A stretch of 64,000 bases of DNA, from assembly GCF_004349315.1 (NCBI RefSeq), contig NZ_SMLH01000004.1:124001-188000 (forward strand), given 5' to 3'. The position numbers were made by a program, and so were the translations under genes. The notes under the pieces were generated by a model. It searched no databases. It was not told where the DNA came from and worked only from the letters and a program-made list of their open reading frames with translations. The stretch comes from Flavobacterium ranwuense (GTDB lineage Bacteria; Bacteroidota; Bacteroidia; Flavobacteriales; Flavobacteriaceae). The stretch's first letter is position 1; each line of letters opens with the position of its first letter. Below are positions 58,279 through 64,000 of the stretch, piece after piece.

Positions 58279-60161
58279 TTTTAGAAAAAAAAGATGAGTT
58301 TCAAGAAATTATGGAACACATCCGAAATGGAAATAACTTTCTTTTAAGTGGTGGAGCTGGAAGCGGAAAAACTTATTCTCTTGTACAAGTAATTAAACAA
58401 GTAATTGAAGATAATCCAACTTCTAAAGTTGCTTGTATGACATATACCAATGCAGCTGTTAAAGAGATTGAAGAAAGGGTAAATCACGATAATTTGAATG
58501 TTACCACCATACACGATTTTCTTTGGGACAATATCAAGCATTTTCAAAAAGAGCTTAAATCTACATTGGTAGAATTAATAAACGATGTAAATGAAACAAA
58601 AATAAAAATTGATAATGAAACTGTGTTGCCGGATTATTTCAATAGTTTAGACGGCGATATTCAATACAAAGAATATTTACGCCTTAAAGAAGGTATTATT
58701 TCTCACGATGAATTATTAATTATTGCCAACAGTATGTTTCATAGTTTTCCAAAACTATGTGATATTTTAAAAGATAGATACCAATTTATATTTATTGATG
58801 AATATCAAGATACTCACAAAGAAGTAATTGAAATATTCCTTACGCATTTAAATCAAAGTAAAAAGAAAAATATAATTGGCTTTTTTGGTGATGCAATGCA
58901 ATCTATTTATCCAGATGGTATAGGTAATTTAGATGATTATAAAGGTACTGATGCCGAAAAGGTAAAAGAAGTTAAGAAAGAGCAAAACAGAAGAAATCCA
59001 AAATTGGTGTATGAATTAGCGAACAGATTACGAGTTAATTCCGATGGTTTGGTTCAAACTCATTCCGATGATAATAATGCACCCAACATGTCGGATGGAA
59101 CTGTAAAAGATGGTAATATAAAATTTGCTTATTCAAATGATGGTAATTTACAAACTTTTAGAGATTATCTAGGCTGGGATTTTTCAGATTCAAAACAAAC
59201 AAAAGAATTGAATTTAACCCATAATCTAATTGCAGGAAAAGCAGGATTTAGAGGTTTAATGGAAATATACGATCGTGATAGAATTATTGAATTAAAAAAT
59301 AAAATTACAAAGAAAATCAAAGAAGATAATATTGAAATTTCTGATGATGCAACATTTGGTGAAGTCATTGATCAAGTCAATTTAACTGTAAATCCTTCGA
59401 CACAAATTGGAATGTTTATTGCTCAAAATAATGATTTATATACAGCTGCAAGGAATTATAAATTTTCAGATTTTAGAAAAATATATTTGGAAAAAGACCA
59501 ATTATTAGATGATAAAAAACAGGATAAAGAGGATGAAAATAAAAAAGGGTCAAAAAGAGATCATTTAATAAAACATCTTTTTAAAATTCAAAATATTATT
59601 TCATTATATCAAAACAAAAAGTATAATGAGTTTTTAAGAATTACTGATTTCAAATATAATTTTAATAGCATTGAACAAAAGCGATTACTACAAAAAAATA
59701 TAAATGAATTAATTAATGTTGGAGATAAAACAATTGAACAAATAATTACAGAAGCTAATGAAAAAGGTATTTGTCTTATTGATGATAATTTACTAAAATT
59801 TATAACTGAGAAGAAATATGTTTATAATCGAGTAAAAAATATAAAATTTACTGAATTTCAAAAGCTATATGATTATTTAGAAGGTGCTACACCATTCTCA
59901 ACACAACATAAAACAAAAGGCGATGAATTTAGCAATGTATTAGTTATTCTAGATAATGGTAAATGGAATGATTATAACTTTGAATATTTGTTTTTAAATA
60001 CTGGTACACTGAGTGTTTTAGAAAGAACTCAAAAAATATTTTACGTTTGTTGTACACGAGCAAAAGATAATCTAGGAGTTTACTATCATAATCCTAAACC
60101 AACTGTTATTGAAAAGGCAAAAGAATTATTTGGAGCTGACAATGTGGTTTGTTTAGATTAA
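58260..60161 (+). CDS. gajB: UvrD/PcrA-like SF1 helicase, GajB-like
   Basis: The start at 58260 overlaps the gajA-like end by 19 bases. The 633-residue protein has Walker A LLSGGAGSGKTYSLVQVIKQ near 32, motif Ia (ACMTYTNAAVKEIEERV), Walker B FIFIDEYQDTHKEV near 177 and motif III-like GFFGDAMQSIYPDGIG. The late motifs are STQHKTKGDEFSNVLVILDN near 548 and VCCTRAKDNLGVYYH near 597. This makes a complete UvrD-type helicase. GajB proteins of Gabija are usually about 500 residues, so this is a longer member. Together with the OLD-type gene it makes a Gabija-like pair, which senses phage DNA and nucleotide depletion. Confidence 0.82.
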   Translation: MVETGLVLEKKDEFQEIMEHIRNGNNFLLSGGAGSGKTYSLVQVIKQVIEDNPTSKVACMTYTNAAVKEIEERVNHDNLNVTTIHDFLWDNIKHFQKELKSTLVELINDVNETKIKIDNETVLPDYFNSLDGDIQYKEYLRLKEGIISHDELLIIANSMFHSFPKLCDILKDRYQFIFIDEYQDTHKEVIEIFLTHLNQSKKKNIIGFFGDAMQSIYPDGIGNLDDYKGTDAEKVKEVKKEQNRRNPKLVYELANRLRVNSDGLVQTHSDDNNAPNMSDGTVKDGNIKFAYSNDGNLQTFRDYLGWDFSDSKQTKELNLTHNLIAGKAGFRGLMEIYDRDRIIELKNKITKKIKEDNIEISDDATFGEVIDQVNLTVNPSTQIGMFIAQNNDLYTAARNYKFSDFRKIYLEKDQLLDDKKQDKEDENKKGSKRDHLIKHLFKIQNIISLYQNKKYNEFLRITDFKYNFNSIEQKRLLQKNINELINVGDKTIEQIITEANEKGICLIDDNLLKFITEKKYVYNRVKNIKFTEFQKLYDYLEGATPFSTQHKTKGDEFSNVLVILDNGKWNDYNFEYLFLNTGTLSVLERTQKIFYVCCTRAKDNLGVYYHNPKPTVIEKAKELFGADNVVCLD

Positions 60162-60200
60162 TAGAAGTGTAATAATTAATTAAAAAGGAGTTCGATAATA

Positions 60201-61352
60201 ATGACTAAATCAGAAGAATGGGCGTATAATTTATGTAGAGATTCTTTTTTCTCATTATTTAGCTTTGTGAATCCTATTGGTAAAAAAGGAAAAGAGCTTT
60301 GCGATGTTATTATTATTTGTGACAAGGATATAGTATTGATATCAGTAAAAGAAATTAATATTAATCTAACTGGCAACTATGAAGTTGATTACAACAGATG
60401 GAATACACGAGCAATTGAAGATTCTGTAAAACAACTCAATGGAGCAGAACGCTTTCTAAATACCGTTTCTTCGTTTAAATTGAAAGGTTCAGAGGAAGAT
60501 ATAGAATTACCAATAGAAAAAAACTTTTTCAAAATTGCTTTAGTAATTGGAGGAAGAGGCAAATTTCCTATTCTAGAATCTATTAGAAATAATGGATATG
60601 TAAATATAATGGATGAAGTCTCGTTTCATTCAATTACTTTGGAACTTGATACAATAACAGATTTTATTAGTTATTTAAGAGAAAAGCAAACCAAACTATC
60701 AAATGTTCATTTTACGGGTAATGGAGAAGAAGATTTGTTAGCTTACTATTTATTCAATGAATTTAATTTTCCAGACAAAACATATTTAATTTTTGATGAA
60801 GGATTATATAAAAGCCTCAAAAAAGATAAATTTTTTATTAAAGAAAAAGAGGAAAAACAAGAAAGTTATAAATGGGATTTCATAATTAATCATTCAGCTC
60901 AAAATCATTTTGCACAAAACGGTTATAATACCAAATCTTTAAATAGTTTGATGAAAGCGTATGAGATAATGGCGCAAGAAACAAGATTTGAAAGAGTAAA
61001 ATTAATAAACAATTTAAATGAGGTAATTAAAACTAATATCAGGGCAAGAATTTATTTTTCGCCCACATTTAATCACGTTATTTATGTGTTTATTTCTGGG
61101 AAATTTAATAATCCAAAAGAAAGATTAAAAGAATTGGAGATTAGGTGTATGGTCGCTGCCTTTTTAATGAATAAATCGGCTGTTGTAATAGGTATTGCTT
61201 GGGAAATTCAAAAAGATACAGAAGTATATGATGTAGCATACCATAATTACAATAATATATGGAATGATAAGTTGGATAAATCCTCATTAATTGCAATTAA
61301 TGAACTTGAGTATTTTAAAAAACATTATGACCAAATAATCTTGAACAGATAG
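60201..61352 (+). CDS. PD-(D/E)XK-like protein of unknown function in the defence operon
   Basis: The 383-residue soluble protein has, near the N-terminus, a possible nuclease core: FVNPIGKKGKELCDVIIICD followed by KDIVLISVKEININLTGN (about 22-60). It has the Glu, Asp and SxK spacing of PD-(D/E)XK enzymes with Ser in place of the second acidic residue. The rest is not recognised (LVIGGRGKFPILESIRNNGY, about 120; a C-terminal half rich in helices). It starts 39 bases after the GajB-like gene and ends 13 bases before the DUF6035 gene, so it is an operon member. Confidence 0.55.
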   Translation: MTKSEEWAYNLCRDSFFSLFSFVNPIGKKGKELCDVIIICDKDIVLISVKEININLTGNYEVDYNRWNTRAIEDSVKQLNGAERFLNTVSSFKLKGSEEDIELPIEKNFFKIALVIGGRGKFPILESIRNNGYVNIMDEVSFHSITLELDTITDFISYLREKQTKLSNVHFTGNGEEDLLAYYLFNEFNFPDKTYLIFDEGLYKSLKKDKFFIKEKEEKQESYKWDFIINHSAQNHFAQNGYNTKSLNSLMKAYEIMAQETRFERVKLINNLNEVIKTNIRARIYFSPTFNHVIYVFISGKFNNPKERLKELEIRCMVAAFLMNKSAVVIGIAWEIQKDTEVYDVAYHNYNNIWNDKLDKSSLIAINELEYFKKHYDQIILNR

Positions 61353-61365
61353 TAAAATAGTATCA

Positions 61366-63012
61366 TTGGAAAAAGAAACAGAAAATATAAGAACGATTGA
61401 AACCGTATTAAATCTTGATACAGGACAGATAATTTATGCGAATACTTTTTTGGAATTAGGTGACCATATTGTTTTTCCTTACAGAGAAAAATGTCAAGAT
61501 GCTTATAAGAAAAAAAGAGAACCATTTCTTGTTTGTGATACTTGTGGTCAAATGGTACAAATAAGTGGCGGAAAAGGTGTAAAAGGAAAGATTAAATACT
61601 TTAAGCATTTAAAAGACAGTAATGATTGCCCAATTAAGACCGATACAAAATTATCCCGAGAAGACATTTTAAGAGGGAAATTTAATGGTCAGCAAGAAGG
61701 AGCTTTACATATTGAAACCAAAAATCTTATTTATGATTTTTTATGCCTAAATAAAGAAACTAAAGGAGAGATTTCGTTTGCTAAACCAGAAATGGTGAAC
61801 AAAAGTGAACGAAATTATCTTGAATGGAAAAAGCCCGATATAACTTCCGTATTTAAAGAAAAGAAATTAGTTTTTGAAATTCAACTTGCAACTACTTTTT
61901 TAGATGTAATATGTGAAAGACAGCATTTCTACAAAGAAAATAAGACTTTTATAATTTGGGTTTTTAAGAACTTTGAAATAGAAGCAGATAAACAACGATT
62001 TACTCAAAAAGATATATTCTATTCAAATAACAGAAATGCTTTTATTTTAGATCAAGAAGCAATTAATTTGTCCAACATTAATAATGATTTATTTCTATTA
62101 TGCCAATATCAAAAGCCTAAATCTAACGTAGAAAACATTGAGTATGAATGGGAAAGTAAATACATAAATTTAAACGAATTAACTTTTGACGAAGCTTCTT
62201 ATAAAGTTTATTATTTTGATGTTGATAAAGCAGAAAATAAAGTTAAATTAGAAATTGATAAGAAAATTTTAGAACGAAAAGAAGCGGAAAGACTAATTAA
62301 CGAAGAACAGAAAAAAATAAGATTACAAGAAATTGAAAGACAAAAGCAACACGAAAAAAATAAAACTGAAAGACAAAAAGCAATAGATGAAGAACAACTT
62401 GATTATGAAAATAAAAATGCTTTGTTCTTTGAAAGATTAAAATTGAATCATAGTAATTTAAGCCCTTTGCAAATTATATTCAAGTCAGAATTAAATGAAA
62501 TACACACAAAAATTGATGAATTATTTAGAAACAGTTATACCCCAACAAAAAAAGATCTAAATTTCCTTATAAGTGAATATAAAATCGAATTGGATAATTA
62601 TAAAACATCCTATCGAAACTCAATTCTATATTTTTTGTCATTAGCAGTAATTTACACAAAATTAAAAGACAATTTAGATTGCTTAAAACACTTATCAAAA
62701 ATTGAAAGAGTATTGATTGCGGTTTTATCTATCAAAGAAAAAAAAGTAATTGGTTATAGTTTCAAAACTTTAGTAGAAATACCAAACTTTTATTTTAATC
62801 CAAAAGGTAAAATTGGGTTTGCACATATAATTTTAGAAGCAATTAATACTTACTATGGATTAGATAATTTTTTAAGAATTGAAGATAAAAAAGGGAATTT
62901 TAAAAGAAAATTAGAGGAGTATAATATTACTAATCCTATTAAGGAGGTAAGTTATAATCCAATAATTTCAAGTATATTCAAAGATTTAAAATTTGAAAAT
63001 GACACATATTAA
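61366..63012 (+). CDS. DUF6035 family protein (CoiA-like nuclease fold) with TTG start
   Basis: The frame is closed upstream by a TGA at 61342-61344 and has no early ATG. The TTG at 61366 is therefore the likely start, giving 548 residues. The first 55 residues contain TVLNLDTGQIIYANTFLELG. A zinc-binding-like CDTCGQMVQISGGKGVKGKI and FKHLKDSNDCPI follow, typical of DUF6035. The nuclease-like motif KPDITSVFKEKKLVFEIQLA is near 163-182 (PD..(E)xQ, as in CoiA). A charged coiled coil spans about 290-345. It probably acts on DNA. Role in the operon unknown; similar proteins neighbour defence genes. Confidence 0.7.
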   Translation: MEKETENIRTIETVLNLDTGQIIYANTFLELGDHIVFPYREKCQDAYKKKREPFLVCDTCGQMVQISGGKGVKGKIKYFKHLKDSNDCPIKTDTKLSREDILRGKFNGQQEGALHIETKNLIYDFLCLNKETKGEISFAKPEMVNKSERNYLEWKKPDITSVFKEKKLVFEIQLATTFLDVICERQHFYKENKTFIIWVFKNFEIEADKQRFTQKDIFYSNNRNAFILDQEAINLSNINNDLFLLCQYQKPKSNVENIEYEWESKYINLNELTFDEASYKVYYFDVDKAENKVKLEIDKKILERKEAERLINEEQKKIRLQEIERQKQHEKNKTERQKAIDEEQLDYENKNALFFERLKLNHSNLSPLQIIFKSELNEIHTKIDELFRNSYTPTKKDLNFLISEYKIELDNYKTSYRNSILYFLSLAVIYTKLKDNLDCLKHLSKIERVLIAVLSIKEKKVIGYSFKTLVEIPNFYFNPKGKIGFAHIILEAINTYYGLDNFLRIEDKKGNFKRKLEEYNITNPIKEVSYNPIISSIFKDLKFENDTY

Positions 63013-63014
63013 AT

Positions 63015-63731
63015 ATGAATACTTTTATTAATCTAACAGCTCAAAAATCTAAAGGTATTGATTACAGTATTTATAAAAATGCTCGTCAATTAAGAAAAGA
63101 TGCATTGCTCATTGCAGAAAACAACAAATCCTTTGCTAGTGGTACTTCTTTACTTATTTTAAGCTCCGAAGAAGCAATCAAATCAATCTTGGTATTATTG
63201 CATAGTCAAGGTTATAAAACCTACCTTATAAAAGATGCTAAAAAGTTTTTTACAGATCATAGAGTTCGGCATCAATTGGCACAATTAATAGAATTGTCAA
63301 TCGGTGTTCTAGAAAGTTTTGATAAAAAGGAATCTAATAAACCGGTTACTTTATTAAAAACAAAAAGTGACTTTTGGAATGGACTAGTAAATGGAATATT
63401 AGAGATTGCTTTGGCAAGCAAACCATTACTAAATTCGGTAGAAAGAGTAAAAAAGCTAACCGAATTCGACGATAAAAAGAATCAGGGTTTTTATGTCGAT
63501 TTCAGAGATAGGTTATTAATTCCACAAATAGAAATAACAAAAACCGAATTTATAGAAACTAAAGTGGTTGTGGATAGAATCTTTAGGTTTTACAAAGGAT
63601 TAAAAATTTTGTTCCATCCTAATATTAAGAATCATTACAAAGAAGAAAATATAGAAATTTTAAAAAATCAATTAAGAGTTTTTATTGATGGAGCCTTAAA
63701 GGATTATTCTTTTGAAAAAAATAAATTATGA
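63015..63731 (+). CDS. abiV: AbiV-family abortive infection protein
   Basis: The 238-residue helical protein has the AbiV-type pattern: a helix with ARQLRKDALLIAENNKSF then SGTSLLILSSEEAIKSILVL near 25-60, then FFTDHRVRHQLAQLIEL near 78-95, and later helices. AbiV proteins are HEPN-related and cause abortive phage infection in Lactococcus by blocking protein synthesis. The gene begins 3 bases after the DUF6035 stop, and its own TGA overlaps the ATG of the next gene, so expression is tightly coupled. A HEPN-type RNase activity cannot be proved: the classical R-x4-6-H motif is only loosely seen around DHRVRH. Confidence 0.75.
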   Translation: MNTFINLTAQKSKGIDYSIYKNARQLRKDALLIAENNKSFASGTSLLILSSEEAIKSILVLLHSQGYKTYLIKDAKKFFTDHRVRHQLAQLIELSIGVLESFDKKESNKPVTLLKTKSDFWNGLVNGILEIALASKPLLNSVERVKKLTEFDDKKNQGFYVDFRDRLLIPQIEITKTEFIETKVVVDRIFRFYKGLKILFHPNIKNHYKEENIEILKNQLRVFIDGALKDYSFEKNKL

Positions 63732-64000
63732 AGAATGAAAATAATTTTAAATTAATAGCAATTAGACCTTTAAAAAATTGTAATAAGAGATTTTTAAAGA
63801 ATTTGAAAGCTGGTAATATCTATAAGTTTTACAACGATTATACATTTTTAAATATAGATAAAAATGAGGTAATTGGATTTGAAGAAGTCTTCAATATAGA
63901 TCATATACAAACAATTCCAGAAGATTTATATCATATTAAAACAGCAGATGGAAAAAAAATAGATGTTAATATTTCTGCGATTGTTGGAAATAATGGTTCT
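63728..64000 (+). CDS. P-loop ATPase, N-terminal part (cut by window end)
   Basis: The ATG at 63728-63730 overlaps the abiV TGA. The 91 residues visible begin MKNENNFKLIAIRPLKNCNK and end ADGKKIDVNISAIVGNNGS, which is the start of a Walker A motif of SMC/ABC-like AAA ATPases (GxNGSGKS). The first 70 residues would form the beta-rich start of such a domain. Its partners and C-terminal domains lie outside the window. It is the sixth gene of the defence operon. Confidence 0.7.
   Translation, partial: MKNENNFKLIAIRPLKNCNKRFLKNLKAGNIYKFYNDYTFLNIDKNEVIGFEEVFNIDHIQTIPEDLYHIKTADGKKIDVNISAIVGNNGS

Overview
The window looks like a chromosomal segment of a Flavobacterium-like member of the Bacteroidota. 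The sequence is AT-rich and Shine-Dalgarno sites are scarce. Several promoters fit the Bacteroidota pattern TTG-N16..23-TAnnTTTG. Gene content agrees: SusC/SusD, several TonB-dependent receptors, RteC, an IntDOT-like tyrosine recombinase, DUF2490, DUF6520 and DUF6035 proteins, and an RNA that folds like the flavobacterial 6S RNA.

Layout. 1-3.3 kb: start of an exbB/tolQ-like gene, folC, tRNA-Val and a lone integrase bracketed by inverted repeats. 3.4-9.2 kb: stress and ion genes on the minus strand (UspA pair, TerC, P-type ATPase, PsiE) with a dead IS4-type transposase end. 9.8-17.9 kb: bioD, dihydroorotase, a frameshifted DUF2490 gene, then a minus-strand group with a secreted beta-carbonic anhydrase, SbtA-like bicarbonate permease, Sua5/TsaC, DUF6671 and small proteins. 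Part of that group is duplicated and decaying. It faces a TetR-type regulator across a long perfect palindrome. 18.7-25.6 kb: IS200 remnant, outer-membrane receptor, two-component system, PepSY-like protein, DUF1232 and NUDIX genes. 25.9-31.7 kb: two TonB receptor loci with Cys-rich and HMA-type small exported proteins, probably metal-related.

32-37.5 kb: a 1713-residue SF1 helicase with a C-terminal Vsr/DUF559-like nuclease (a probable single-gene defence protein), then a 42-residue membrane protein and an XRE regulator. 37.9-38.1 kb: candidate 6S RNA. 38.4-52.8 kb: an accessory envelope locus. It holds a SusC-SusD-S9 peptidase operon, a convergent MauE/propeller-DUF6520 operon (the DUF6520 product is a small exported four-Cys protein), two HAMP-PAS-AraC regulators in tandem, a STAS-like protein, and an alpha-oxoamine synthase fused to a GNAT-like acyltransferase. 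Four intergenic sites here carry the same tandem 15-bp direct repeat with a period of exactly 21 bp. This is AraC half-site geometry and suggests one regulon covering the MauE-DUF6520 operon, one AraC gene, the STAS/oxoamine synthase divergent pair and the 42-residue protein.

52.9-64 kb: a mobile island module (RteC, excisionase-like HTH, winged-helix protein, DnaC-like ATPase) followed by a tightly packed, very AT-rich defence operon. That operon has a Gabija-like pair (OLD-type ATPase/TOPRIM nuclease and UvrD-like helicase), a PD-(D/E)XK-like protein, DUF6035 (CoiA-like), AbiV, and the start of another P-loop ATPase cut by the window end. The two most interesting candidates for undescribed systems are the 21-bp-operator envelope/peptide/lipid locus and the extended Gabija-like operon.
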